From assembly GCA_951799425.1 (NCBI GenBank), contig OX637399.1, positions 31,432,701 through 31,496,700 on the forward strand: a DNA stretch of 64,000 nucleotides. Direction: 5' to 3'. The position numbers were made by a program, and so were the translations under genes. The stretch's first letter is position 1, and every line of letters begins with the position of its first letter. The notes under the pieces are model-generated. The model was given only the letters and a program-made list of their open reading frames with translations. It was not told where the DNA came from and searched no databases. This stretch comes from Ilex aquifolium. Lineage: Eukaryota > Streptophyta > Magnoliopsida > Aquifoliales > Aquifoliaceae. Shown piece after piece: positions 11,591-23,575 of the stretch.

Positions 11591-12585
11591 AGCAGTACTT
11601 AGTTTAATTGTAAGACAAGAGAGATTATTTAATAAGAAAATTCAAGCTGTCAATTGAGGCAAGGATTGGATGAACCCTACTCTGACATATTGGAGGAGGG
11701 AGTCAATAAAGTATAGAACCCAATGGTCCCCCAACTCAACATTTCATATAGAGACAGAGTATGTACATAGGTTGGGAGAGAGAGACAAAGAGAGAGAGAT
11801 AGATTATGTGGGTAATCCTACTCAAAATGACAGAAACAGCCCTCTTTTTTCTAGGGTCTATGTCAAGAGAAGATAATGACTCACATCCTTGTATGCATCA
11901 ATGGCAAAATAGTTGTCCACTTGCCTATGTATTTAAATCCTCTCTCTCTCTCTCTCATTGTGTGTATGGAAAAATACTGTGCTGATCTGAGAATAACTGG
12001 AGTTGCATGTGAACTGAACTTTCAGTTGAAATGTACCATAGGTGTCAGAAAACCATCACTACTCTTTGCAAATAGAGCTATAGAAAATTTTCTTTGCCTT
12101 AGACAAATTGCTACTGTTTTCCAAAAATGGGAAGATGGCCTCCATTTCCCTTTCATTGTGTCTTCCGTGTTTAATGTGTAAAGTTTCACCAACTCTACAG
12201 GCATTGTGGTTGTAAATTTCCCTCTTTTTTTTTTTTTTTTTTCATTTTTGTTCTTGACCTTGAAGTTTAACCATGCCAAACATATAACTTATGACAACAT
12301 AATAAAGGGTAATCTACTCAACTTCCTTAATCCTTATGGGTGGTCTACTGGTCAAATATGTTCTCTTGCAAGCAAGAGATCTTAGATTCGATATTTTTCA
12401 CACCTCAGTTGTTCTTCAAGGGACATGTTTTTAAACTAGCTCGACAATGTTAATTTGAAACAAAAATTTTATCCTTTTGAATGGAAACTACCGGGAAAAT
12501 GACTTCATCGATTGCAAATTCGCAATAGATTAAAGTTTGATTATAAATGACAACCATTTCTTGATAGTCTCAATTTTATTGTTCT
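11591..12585. other. intergenic with SINE-like segment
   Basis: Contains a GA-rich run (11775-11800), a CT run (11939-11957) and T-tracts (12224-12242). A tRNA-like segment at about 12335-12440 starts GGGTGGTCTACTGGTCAA (box-A-like) and has AGATTCGATA (box-B-like), typical of plant SINE heads. No gene is convincing. Confidence 0.4.
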
Positions 12586-12728
12586 ACTAGGATAACCTGT
12601 ACCTGAAATCACGATGTAATGTGAATGGTTTTGAGAGAAATGTTGGTGACCGTTGGATGAATCTATTTGAGATTGTCGGATAAATTTATTGAAGCGTACC
12701 CTATTTTCTATTATAGATGTTACGAACA
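12586..12728 (+). repeat. dispersed repeat, copy 1 (inverted partner at 13790)
   Basis: Starts GGATAACCTGTACCTG. It contains GACCGTTGGATGAATCTATT and ends near GAAGCGTACCC. The reverse complement of 13795-13920 aligns over its whole length, at roughly 80% by eye. Possibly the ends of one fold-back or Helitron-like element about 1.3 kb long. Confidence 0.55.
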
Positions 12729-12907
12729 AATGAGCGCAACCCTTATTTTAAACAAAATCTAAGGTCAATTTCATGCAGAACGCTTGAATTTTGTTGAAAT
12801 AATGTAACCCGGAAGTTCCTGCCTTTTGTAGCTCCATCTTTATCATTAAAGCACTAGTTGAGTAACATATTTTCAAAACAACATTAGAGTGGTGGACTTG
12901 TGGCGTA

Positions 12908-13345
12908 AGCCTGTCAACGGATTGGGTTTGGATCGAATTTTAATTAATTCGAATCCGAATTCGATTTCAAAAATCCGATTTGATAATCTTACGAATTTTA
13001 TTTTTGTGATCCATATTCGAATTCGTTACAATCCAAACTTTGATTCGAAAATATAATCTGATCCGAATAACTTTAATTAACTAAATTTTAACAAATTATA
13101 CTTAAATTTCAACTAATTTTTTTTAAATAATCACTTAATTTCTATAATATTTCTATAGATATATATAAATAATTTGGATCAATAGGTCTATTATCCAAAA
13201 TCCGAATCCGTAAAATATAAGATATCGGATTCGTATTCGGATTCAGATTCAGATTCAGATTATCGATAAAAAATATCAATCCATATTCGACTAATTAGAT
13301 TCGGAGTCAAATCAAAATCCGATCTATTGACAGACCTACTCATAA
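12908..13345. mobile_element. fold-back element with GGRYCTGTCAAYRGAT-type ends
   Basis: Left end GCCTGTCAACGGATTGGG; right end, complemented, GGTCTGTCAATAGATCGGAT. The interior is made of diverged ATTCGAATCCGAATTC-like blocks. It is non-coding and nested between the two inverted repeats at 12586 and 13790. Confidence 0.55.
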
Positions 13346-13789
13346 GATCACTCCACCTTTGTTCATAATTACTCAATTTTTGTATATAATCGAATCTTTT
13401 TCAAAAAAATAAAGAAAAAAAAATCACTTTTAAACCATGGGAAAGGGCATTTTGGTCACAGCAAGATTTTACATGTTTGATTTGATATCATATCACTCAC
13501 ACACGAATCCACATATGTCATGGCTTACATAAAGACGGGCCCGTATCCACGTTTGAGATGACACTATTAATATTACACATTGCTCCCCCTATCTTTTCAC
13601 TTTATTTATTTTTTATATTTGGCTATTCTTCCACTATCTGGTATATATTATATGTCACCGTAAATTCTAATAAAATTGTGGATTTTTTTCCGGTTAATTA
13701 AGTTTTTGACTATCTTCAAACTTTAAATAGTTTAAATTAAACACTACAATTTTGTTTTATGGAACGTTTTTAATTAATATCTATAATAT

Positions 13790-13930
13790 AAAATAGGACA
13801 GACTTCAATAAGTTCATCCGACGGTCTCAAATAGACTCATCCAACGGCTACTAACATCTCTGTCAAAACTATTCATATTACACTGTGTCTTCAGACACGG
13901 GTTATCCCTAATATCTTTTATATTTTATAA
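13790..13930 (-). repeat. dispersed repeat, copy 2 (inverted relative to 12586)
   Basis: Minus-strand reading starts AGGGATAACCCGTGTCTGAA and contains AGCCGTTGGATGAGTCTATT. A further scrap with GTGCCTTCAGACACA occurs at about 14708-14726. Confidence 0.55.
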
Positions 13931-14151
13931 TAAAGTAGCTTACAATTCAAATCTCAAAAGATAAACAAAATGACTTTTGCTATTCGCAGTTAAGATCACT
14001 TTAAATTTTACTTTGAAGTTAATCTAACGACTAATATTAACACTATAAATTTAATAGGAAAAATAAGCTTTTAAGGGTGCGTTTAGAGTGACTTTTTAAA
14101 GTGCTTTTAATATTTATAATTTCTCATAAATACTTTTTAAAAAAATAATAT

Positions 14152-14607
14152 TTGGAACCACCACCAATACCACCATCACCCCCATTGCCCCACCACCACC
14201 CCACCCCACCCCACAACCAAACTACCCCCCCTCACCATCATCACCATTACCACCACCACCCCACCTACCGCCTCACCACCACCATCACCACTACCATCAC
14301 CCCTCCGCCCATTACCACCACCATCGTTGTCGTCACCGTACCACCCCCTGCCATCACCACCACCGTCACCTCCACCCTACAACCATACTATTACCACCGC
14401 CGCCGCCACAACAACCACCATTACTACCACTGCCCCTGCCCCCTACTATCATCGCCGTCTTCATTACTACTGGCGCCACCCCACCACCCCTACCGCCCGA
14501 CCACCACCGTCACCTCTACCCCACCACCACCCTTCACGACCATCACTACTACCATCACCACCGCCATTATCACCTACCACCATTACCATCGCTCACTCCC
14601 ACTATAA
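14152..14607 (+). repeat. CCA/CAC low-complexity tract, nearly G-free
   Basis: About 450 bp of irregular CCA, CAC, ACC and CAT triplets with very few G residues on the plus strand. Two long frames run through it and would give proline/histidine/threonine-only proteins. These are artefacts of composition: the frame has no domain, no gene context and no UTR signals. Best described as an imperfect (CCA/CAY)n satellite-like tract. Confidence 0.75.
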
Positions 14608-15571
14608 CCAGTGCTTAAATTCTTTCTCTCTCTCTCCTCTATATTTGTGATTTGATTTTAGATGTAAATACAAATATATTTATTGTTGACCATTTTTTTA
14701 TTACGTTGTGCCTTCAGACACATACAATAACTAGTCTTTTATATTTTACATGTAAATATTTACTTTTTCTACAATTCTAAATCCATACTCGAAAGATTTC
14801 ATGAAAAGTGCAAGATAGAATCCTTATGCATATAGTTAATTAGATAGGATCCTTATGCATATAGTTAATAATGGATCTAGGATGCTGGACGGAGCGACCG
14901 CTCGTAATACATTTTTTTTTAATTATTTGTCAATTTGCATTTAACTTTGGTGTAAAACAAAATGGCCGGATGAAGTACGGCCAAGAGTGGTTACCATCAA
15001 ATCCGAACAATCGTAATCTTCAACAATTTTGCAAAGCAATTGTTATGAAAATAAACAATTATTCAGAACAATTCAATTACTTTTTAATGGACACCGTTTT
15101 CACTAGTTTTAGTTTTGTCTATAACTCCAAACACAAACCTCGGCAATGAAGAACAAGTCCATGTCACATTCTTGTGCCGATTATTACTGACCATTCTTAT
15201 TAGAATTTTCTGAAATTACTGACCATGCTGAAATTAATTTGAAACCATTTATTTTTTATTTGGATAATTTGTAATAATTGATTAAAAAATAATAATTTTT
15301 TTTTTCATACATGTCATATTTTTATTAGATAAAAATTAAATATATAATACTAAAAATTAGTCATAATCCATGCTTGAAGGTACCACACAACTCAAAATTT
15401 GGACGTCCAAAAATTGTTACAACTATATCAAATAGCAAATTTTCTTTTCTTCCATTTTTTTAATTATATAATTTAAAATTAATTTTTACCCATTATTTAA
15501 AAGAAAATCGACAAAATTTTCTCAAAACATATGACCGAAAAAAATATCAATATGTGTAAAATATTGTATAT
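14608..15571. other. intergenic, AT-rich, no gene seen
   Basis: Contains a duplicated phrase (TCCTTATGCATATAGTTAAT at about 14820 and 14850). The short frame at 14871-15149 has no recognisable feature. Confidence 0.4.
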
Positions 15572-15880
15572 AAATTGTATTGAGCCACAAATTAATAAAA
15601 AACTTAAATAATTCAACGCGTGATAGAAATGTGTAATGTGATAAAAATGAACAGGAAAAACATATGAGGATAAGATTCAAACTCATAGCTCCCTTATTGT
15701 TTTCTTAAATACAAATTGCATTGAATCACAAATTAATAAAACTTAAATAATTCAACTTGTGATAGAAATGAGTGATATGATGAAAATGAACGAGAAAATT
15801 ATATGGGGATAAGATTCAAACTCATAAATCCGTTATTGTATAGATATAGTGTGTGTGTGTGCGTGTGCGTGTGTATGTTT
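15572..15880. repeat. tandem duplication (about 140 bp units) followed by GT microsatellite
   Basis: Unit 1 starts at about 15572 and unit 2 at about 15711. Both contain CACAAATTAATAAA, TTAAATAATTCAAC and GGATAAGATTCAAACTCATA. A (GT)n/(GCGT) tract follows at about 15849-15877. Confidence 0.65.
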
Positions 15881-16139
15881 TTAGCTTTTAAGGTCAAGTT
15901 ATAATTTGTAGAGGTGTAAAATTATAACTACAGAAAGATATAATCGATCATGAAAATTATAATTTTTAAAGATTAAGTTCAACTCGTGAATGAGAAATTA
16001 CAATTCACAAAAGAGATATTACAACTTATTTACGTAATTCATGATCAATCACAATATTTTATAATCAATCATAAATTATCTCAACCAATTATAGATTTTT
16101 CTTTAAAAATAAATATTTTTGCTATCATTTTTTTTTTTG

Positions 16140-16560
16140 GGTTTACCATTGAATTATCCCTCTTTGGGGGGTTTGTGGCAGTGAAGAGATCATCCGTGCA
16201 AAGAGATAATAACCGTCAGATACGCACGTGAATGGCAGATGCGTATCATCATCGTGATCTGCGCCATCATGGTCCCCACCACCGCAGAAGATCTCACACT
16301 ACGTCGTCAATATTTGCGTGTCCGTGTCGGGCCGGCCCGCCCGCCACTCTGGGTTTTTCGATTTGATTCTAGGCTTTTGTGCTGCCACGTGGCGATTGGT
16401 GCGTCTTCTACGCATCCTGGCGCCTCTTAGCGTGAACCGCCCCGACAATGGCCTGACTGGCTCGACTCTCTCTCTCTCTTTTTTTTTTTTTGACTACGTG
16501 ACATCCATTTCGGGCGGTTGGGGTGTGCACGACCGGCAGTATAGCTGGAATCTACAAATT
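16140..16560. other. GC-rich island of unknown origin
   Basis: Sharply richer in G+C than its surroundings. It contains GCCGGCCCGCCCGCC, the perfect G-box palindrome GCCACGTGGC (16383-16392), further ACGT cores (near 16226 and 16494) and a CT/T tract (16468-16491). Frames at 16239-16430 and 16318-16620 show no domain. It could be a captured gene or promoter fragment or a remote ABRE-rich region. It lies about 1.4 kb upstream of the broken LEA gene, so a regulatory role is possible but unproven. Confidence 0.4.
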
Positions 16561-17073
16561 CTTGATAACGTGCGCCAGTTCTTAATATTATGTATGAGTA
16601 ACTTTTTGTGGACACGATAAGGTTATGATATTTGTGGAAAAAAAGAAAAAGAAAATTCGGTATTATATAAAAAAATATTTTTTTAGAGGGTCTAAGACGA
16701 AAGTTTTAGATGATACCCTATTAATTTTTTGTATAATAATATTGTATAATTAACTAATTTTTAAAGTTTATTTATTTAAAAATTATTTTGTTTTAATCTT
16801 TTGATGTGCAAAAATACCATTTAAATTCTATTTTTGAACTTTATTTATATATATTTTTGATAGATAATATAGCTAATCCATATAAATTCTAATAATTGAA
16901 ATAATGAATTATATAACATTAGATGAAAAAGTATTAGAATTTGTGTTGGTACACACATTGAAAATAACAAACCTCATGTCTAAAACCAAAATTGAGGCCT
17001 TAATTGAACATAAGTATATATAAACATATATTGGATAAGGCCTCAATTTACTTAAATGAAAATAAAAGTGAAC

Positions 17074-17076
<3 letters not shown>

Positions 17077-17113
<37 letters not shown>
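17077..17113. repeat. (TA)n microsatellite
   Basis: Uninterrupted TA dinucleotides inside a generally AT-rich spacer (16561-17750) in which I see no gene. Confidence 0.9.
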
Positions 17114-17116
<3 letters not shown>

Positions 17117-18559
17117 TTTGACTCGCACAAGTATAAATATTATGGACCCACAATGATTTTTGTTTTTTTATAAAAAGTATGATGCAATCTTAATGAAAAA
17201 CACCTGATTTATATTCCACGTGTATTTTGAGTTTACAAACCCTAGATCTTTGAATGTTTAATATCTAGGAAGGTTTATTGATGATCTCTTACATTTTTTT
17301 CATTATTCTCTAGTTGATTTATAACTATCAATGAGTTTGGCTTAGTTATTAATTTGTGAATATAGACGCGGTGTACTCAATCAATAATGGGGTGGATGTA
17401 AGTGTTAGGAACTTAATATTTTGATATTAGAGAGTTAAATAGGGTGGGAATAGCCGTACCCTTATTACATAGACAGTGATATTACGTGATAATGTTGACA
17501 TAATATTACGATTATATACTAGATAATTATCCTTACTCTATGAGAAAAGATTACATGCAACAGTGATATTATGTCAGTAATATTAATTGATATTGTATCA
17601 CTAATTAATAATAAATAAAAAAATAAAATAAAACTTAGTTGAGTAGTTATTGGTGATATAGCAATTTTGGCTTAGTATTAACGTTGTAATGAATATTTTT
17701 TTGTTACCTACTTAGACTGCCATGTGTTTGATACGTGCCATACATGTAACTGAGGTGTTCGTAGGGGACTCCACGTAGCTTTCTTTTTCACTGTACACGT
17801 CTCAATTCCTTCACCGTTCCTCCTCCAATATGTATTCAGAACCAGAATACTCCGTTACATATCTTTCCGAATTCACACCGACAAGTGTGATAAAAATCAG
17901 AGGAAGAGGGTGACAAATGCAGCCGGTGAAGGAGACGGCGGCTAACATTGCCGCATCGGCGAAGGCCGGGCTGGACAAGACCTAAGGCTGCTTTGGAGGA
18001 AAAGGTTCGACACATAGTTTGTCGTTTTTCTGTTATTTATTAAACTGATACGCAATCTATATACAATCGTTTATAGTCAATTCAATCATTTGGTGTTGTG
18101 TTTAGTTTTGTTTGTTTGTATAATTTGTACGACGGTTGGTATCAATTAGTTTATCAAAAGATTTTATAGATTCATATGTTTATTATCCAACTTACTAAAC
18201 TTTGTGTTCTATTTAATCGATGTAGTTTCCTGTTGATCTGACAAATCCAACAATTTTATATTCCATAATCGTTAAACTTGGTGGAAAATTAGCATAATTT
18301 TATTAGTTTAATAAAATAGAATGTGATTAGAAGAGAACAAAATTGCCAATAATAAATTCAATAATGGTATGTGAATGAACAACGGGATGATACTAGGGAA
18401 TGTGGTGGGAATAAGGTGTGAAGAATTTCAATAGTAGTTCCATGAACCATCATTTGCGGGTTTGGATTTTTTGTATAGTGGAAATGCCATAAAACGAGAA
18501 CCAAGATTAAAAAACTTAGCTCCACTCTATTAATTTTGTGATGATTTTCATGTTATGTT

Positions 18560-18637
18560 TGCAATTGGGGTAGCTTAAGTGATAAAAGAAACGAATTGTA
18601 AATTTAGACATTTTGAGTTCAAATTTTGATAACTTTA
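18560..18637 (+). mobile_element. SINE-like head, split by copia insertion
   Basis: GGGGTAGCTTAAGTGATAAA looks like a tRNA-derived box A region, and GAGTTCAAATTTTGAT like a box B. It ends at the copia LTR. The matching SINE-like tail begins directly beyond the other LTR at 35027, so one element was probably interrupted. Confidence 0.5.
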
Positions 18638-18926
18638 TAAAACAAAACAAAAGACAGAAAGAAGAGAAGTTGCAGATTTTTATTACTCGAGAAGAAAACT
18701 GGTGTGTATAACCAACCAGTACACAACTTAATTTATAGAAAACAGTTCCTAAACTTTCTCAACAAAAACAAAATGTGTTGAGAATATTATGCCAAAGAAA
18801 CACCAACATGCCTAAAGACTTGGAAGAGAGATACTCTCCTGAAGACTAGTTCAAACAAATAAAGCCTAAGACTTATTCAGCAACTCCTAAATAGGAAAAA
18901 CACTATAAGTTGCACTAATGTTGACA
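18638..18926 (-). repeat. copia LTR, left (3' LTR)
   Basis: Reads TGTCAACATTAGTGCAACTT on the minus strand at its start. The other end, next to TAAAACAAAAC, is not a canonical CA, so the outer boundary is approximate. Confidence 0.75.
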
Positions 18927-18934
18927 CCCCTCCC

Positions 18935-19739
18935 TTAGTGCAAACTTACTACTCCAAGAGCACTGCGAAAAACTTCAAACTTAGCTTTTGCAAGAGTTTT
19001 GGTAAAGATATCGACAATTTGATTTTTTGTTCGAACTTTATGCAGCACAATCTCTTGAGATAACACCTTCTCACGAACAAAATGATAATGAGTTTCAATA
19101 TGCTTCGTTTGAGCATGGAACACCGGATTTTCAGCAAGCTTGATAGCACTTTCATTGTCACACCAAATAGGAACTGGATAGTGAGCAGTGGAGACCAATT
19201 CTCGAAGAAGTCGTTTGAGCCAGATACATTCCTGAGTAGCCATAGTTGCTGCTGTGTATTCAGCTTCACAGCTTGACAGAGCGACGATTGCTTGTTTTTT
19301 ACTGCACCACGAACTGCTGCTAAACCTGTAGAAAAACAATACCCAGTTGTAGAGCACATGTCATTTACATCACCAGCCCAATCTGCATCTACAAAATCAC
19401 TCATCACAAATGTTGTCTTGTGCCTGTACATTAATCCAAAGAAAAGAGTGTCTTTAATATATCTGAGTATTCTTCTTACTACAGCTAAATGACCTTCACA
19501 TGGCTTGTCCATAAACTGAGATATTACTCCAACAAAGAAAACAATGTCAGTTCTTGTAATTGTCAAATAAAGAAGACTACCAACAAGTTGTCGAAATAGT
19601 GTAACATCTGGTAGAATTTTTCCTTCAATTTTAGTCAACTTCAGACATGGTTCCATAGGAGTGAGCATTGCTTTAGACTCCCCCATATGAAAATGTTCCA
19701 ATAAACTTTTAGCATAACCTCTTTGAGAAACAAAATAAC
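18935..19739 (-). pseudogene. copia pol, distal part: end of RT and RNase H
   Basis: Continues the RT after the insertion: YFVSQRGYAKSLLEHFHM, LVGSLLYLTITRTDI, then RNase H with DADWAGD, SSCEAEY, IWCDNESAIKLAENP and HIETHYHFVRE, which are typical copia motifs. The frame shifts once near 19300-19320, after GYCFSTG and before SSWCSKKQAIVALS, so the copy is defective. The C-terminus ends near VVSLH at 18935. Confidence 0.88.
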
Positions 19740-19887
19740 TGTAATTAACTCTAACTAGTATGTGAATTAAAATGATTAAGTAATTAACTTTGTAAGATAA
19801 AACAATTAAAAATTATGAATTAGGGTTTGTGCGTAAACTAGAGTTTTATGAGTTTTATGTTTGAAATTTTAGGGTTTGTGTGAATCA
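19740..19887 (+). repeat. internally deleted 5' LTR (148 bp)
   Basis: Matches the first about 137 bp of the full LTR (TGTAATTAACTCTAACTAG), then jumps from AGGGTTT to the last ten bases GTGTGAATCA. It keeps TG...CA ends and sits between the target duplication and the primer site. About 1.7 kb of the LTR, including TATA and subrepeats, is missing. Confidence 0.8.
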
Positions 19888-19893
19888 AGTTTT

Positions 19894-19905
19894 TGGCGCC
19901 GTTGC
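19894..19905 (+). other. primer binding site TGGCGCCGTTGC
   Basis: Six bases downstream of the deleted 5' LTR. This sequence is the usual tRNA-Asp-type primer site of several plant Ty3 lineages. Its position confirms the plus orientation of the outer element. Confidence 0.75.
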
Positions 19906-19947
19906 ACTTGAACTTTAAATTATTACACTCCATCCGATACTCTGTAT

Positions 19948-21787
19948 TGATTCGCACTATTTTGTGATCTGAATTATATTATACACTCAAGTATAAGTGG
20001 TCGAATTGTAGTTTTCTCGATTTTAATCCAAGTATCGATCCCACGAAGAGTTTTAGTAATTAGAATCTAAAATAAATAAAAATAAAAAAACATTGAAGCT
20101 GTTGTTTAAAGCAGTATAACATTTGATAGCTTGTGATGTGAGCTTAGATTGATAACTAGTCTACTTTAAATGAAATGTGTAGGTAGCTTCTTAATGACAT
20201 AATAGAAAATGTACCCTTCAGTTTAGGGATTCCACATGCTTTGTATTGGTTAAATACTGAAAATGCCACCTTACATCAATTAACTTCCATGTTACTGGCA
20301 AGTTAACTGGTAGGTCTGATGTATGTAAACCATCACACAGCAACTTCTTAGGTTAGCTGGTGGTATCCATGACAATTGATTAATCCAAGCAAACCAGAAG
20401 GACAAGTCATTCATGAGGAATACTTGAATTATTCAATTGATCTTTTGATAGTAAATGCGTATATAGTAAACCATAACACATCAACTTCTTAGGTTTGCTA
20501 GTGGTAATAATAAACCATAACTCAGCAACTTCTTAGGTTAGCTGGTGGTATTAAATCATAACACAGCAACTTCTTAGGTTAGCTAGTTATAGATGTGTCA
20601 ATTGACTAATTCGAGCAAACCAGAAGGACAAGCCATTCATGAGGAATACTTGAATTACTCAATTGGTCATCTGTGATATATATATATACCAGTTAAACAT
20701 CATCAGCGTTCTGGTGGAGGACAAGCCATACCGATAGGAATACCGTAGATATTCGACTAGCAATATAGTTATATATAGTAGTTAAACAACCTAATAACCC
20801 AGAAGGACAAGCCATTCATAAGGATCATTTAGGTTTTGTACCATGTATCAGTAGAACGTCCTCAGCATTCCGGTGGAGGATAAACCATACCGATAGGAAC
20901 ACCGTAGACATTTAACCGGAAGGTTGAGGATGCACTGATGACATAATTCCAGGCACAACACCGAAATTACGTACATCACTGTATCATGCATGAAGCACAT
21001 AATACATATATAAATAAATATATGAATAAAACATCAGCATTTTCATAATCTAACCAATACTATACATATGTTCACCCTTTACTGAAGGGTATAAGTAACT
21101 ACTCACACCCCATTGCTACAAACAAGCAAGGAGTGCGGGTAGATTTCATTACAACAATAAATTAAAGACTGATGCTAAATGTCTTTCACAAGGAACAACT
21201 GAAACACAACCATTTTTATTATCAGTCAAGACAAAAAAATGGCAGCAGTTCAACTTTCCAAGTAGAAAGATATACAGAAATGTAGAAATACAGAGTTCAG
21301 CTCGTGAATAGGACAAACCGGATTGTATATGACTTTCTCTTTCTCTTTTTCTTCTCTTTTTTTCTCTTTTCTCTCTTTGGATTTCTTTGGAGCTCCCTCT
21401 ATGCCCCACCGTGCAAATGAAGAAGGAGAGCATCCCTATATATAGGCACTTGGAAGCACGAGGTGGAGGATAAGCTTCAACCGCCTGTGGAGGACCGTCC
21501 GGACGCCACCACCACCGTCCGGACGGTCGTGCTTTGCAGTTGATCCATGTGTCGTTTGCTGGAGCTTACATGTGTCGTTTTACACTTTGGTCCTTGCTCT
21601 TTCAAGCTTCTATACATTGTTTCTTGTATTTTCTGTCAATTCCACATTTAAACCCTAAAATTTCAAACATAAAACTCATAAAACCCTAGTTTATGCACAA
21701 ACCCGAATTCATAATTTTTAATTGTTTTATCTTACAAAGTTGATTACTTAATCATTTTAATTTACATACTAGTTAGAGTTAACCACA
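19948..21787 (-). repeat. full LTR, left arm
   Basis: 1840 bp, TG...CA on the minus strand (TGTGGTTAACTC to GTGCGAATCA). The promoter part has the ACCGTCCGGACGGT palindrome (21514-21527, half copy 21494-21505) and the TATA CCTATATATAGG complement (about 21432-21443). The transcribed part carries long internal subrepeats (20270-20990). A polypurine tract, minus-strand AAGTTGGGGGG, adjoins at 21788-21798. Confidence 0.85.
20270..20990 (-). repeat. complex subrepeats inside LTR (left arm)
   Basis: The phrase CAACTTCTTAGGTTAGCTGG and variants occur four times (about 20339, 20482, 20524, 20564). GGACAAGCCATTCATGAGGA and its variants occur about three times, and CCATACCGATAGGAA twice. The mirrored set lies at about 30419-31060. 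All are downstream of the LTR TATA box, hence probably in the transcribed leader. Confidence 0.75.
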
Positions 21788-23575
21788 CCCCCCAACTTAA
21801 ACTTTACTAGTCCCTAGTAAAACGTAAATTATAAAAACTATTTCACAAAATAAAATATGAATTGAGGTAAAATCATTTTCGTAGATTTTTTCACGATTGC
21901 ATTTAGCATATGCAACAAGCCGTTTAACCCCTAGATGATTCCTAGTGGACAAGTTTTGTCTCGTGAAGGTTTTCAGTGAAGCTGCCTACAAACTTCAGTA
22001 GTTAGGAGTTTATAACTTCACAACTAAAATTAAATCAATATTCCTGTGTATTGTTACAATACTTCCTTTTTCTGATCACTACAAGAGTAACACACGTTAG
22101 TTGTAACATTATCTATATATTTTTTATAAAAACTTGTGTGTGTGTGTACTGATTTCTTTTGTTTCAAAAATCACTCAAGAAATATTACCATCTTTCATGG
22201 TAGCCTTGATGTCAATCCTTTCTTGAAATACACTCAGCAAAGAATATACATACGTTATAGTGACTATTCTCTTAATAGTTACATGTGATTTAGAATATTG
22301 TTAACAAAGCAAATAATATCACATACAGTATATTTGAAGAACGGGTATCTGAATAAAATTGAATTTTGACATAATCTCATGATTGGATATTAACACTACA
22401 TTAGACATATTATCAACATTCTCATGTTATGGATAGATAGATAGATATAATTAATATAGATATATAATTTCTGGAATCAAAAAGGACTTTATTTGGGTTG
22501 TAATGTGGCCATTGGTTTAGGGTTTAAGAAATGACGTCTATGAGATTCAAAAGCTACCCTTTCTTGGTATTGTGGCACACCTCTTCTTAGGTTTCTAAGA
22601 CTTTGCATATTCATTTTTTATTTTCCCATTTTTCACTTTCTTGGCTCTTTTCTTTCTGTTTTTCTTTTTAAATTCCTTTCATGGTTTTTTTTCTTTTCTT
22701 TGAATAGCCAATACTCTTTTATTTTCTTTTTTACTGTTTTGTTTTCTTCTCCTTTTGTTTTTCTGTATCATACTGATTTAAAAGAGGATGTAAGAAAATT
22801 AGATAGCAAAAGGTAGGTTTAATCTATTTTCAAGTGGCTCGGGTATTTTTCGGGTTTCATGAAAAGAATTTATACTCTTTTAGGCTCAATTATGGTTGAC
22901 TAAGAATACAATTTTGGAAAAGAAATGGTCAAGGCTCAAGTTAATAAAAAATGGCCTAAGATCATTTTTCAGAAATTATTCATCTGTATTAATCCTACAT
23001 AAAAGAATTTAAAGGATAATGCTAATAATATAATCTAACAAGTGCTAATCAAGACTAAATTAATGAGATTATTCAAAGAAAGTTTACTGTAGAATCGAAG
23101 ATGTTTATTCAAGTAGATGTAGAATATCTCTCCAAGAAAGATTGACTCAAATTCTTCAATTGGTTATACATCTCCACTATATATGCAAAGAATGTAATAT
23201 TTCACAAGGTTTCTGAAATAAAGAAATCTATTTGTGCTTTATTAGAGTAAGTTTAAACAAAAATATTAAGATAATATACAACTAAAATATGAAAATCCTG
23301 CGTGATCAAATTAAGGCTATTTTCACAAAGCATAGGAATATTAATCTAATTCAACTGTAAATTATATGAAATAACCCTCCTAACTTAAAAACATAAGTTT
23401 TCATCATAACTAAGAAAAAACTTAAATATAAACAAGTTCAAAATCAACATAAATTCAAAACATAAAGTAAATTAAAGTTCAAGTGCATAAAGTAAAAGTG
23501 CATAATGTAAAAGATGAGTGAAAGATAGTAAATTATTTTGTAGAATCTCCAGTCTGTTTAGGAAGTAGAAGGTCC

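Noticed and set aside
14152-14650. Two overlapping proline/histidine/threonine-rich frames of 151 and 107 residues
   Set aside because: They arise from CCA/CAC triplet composition in two phases at once, with no domain, splice signal or context.
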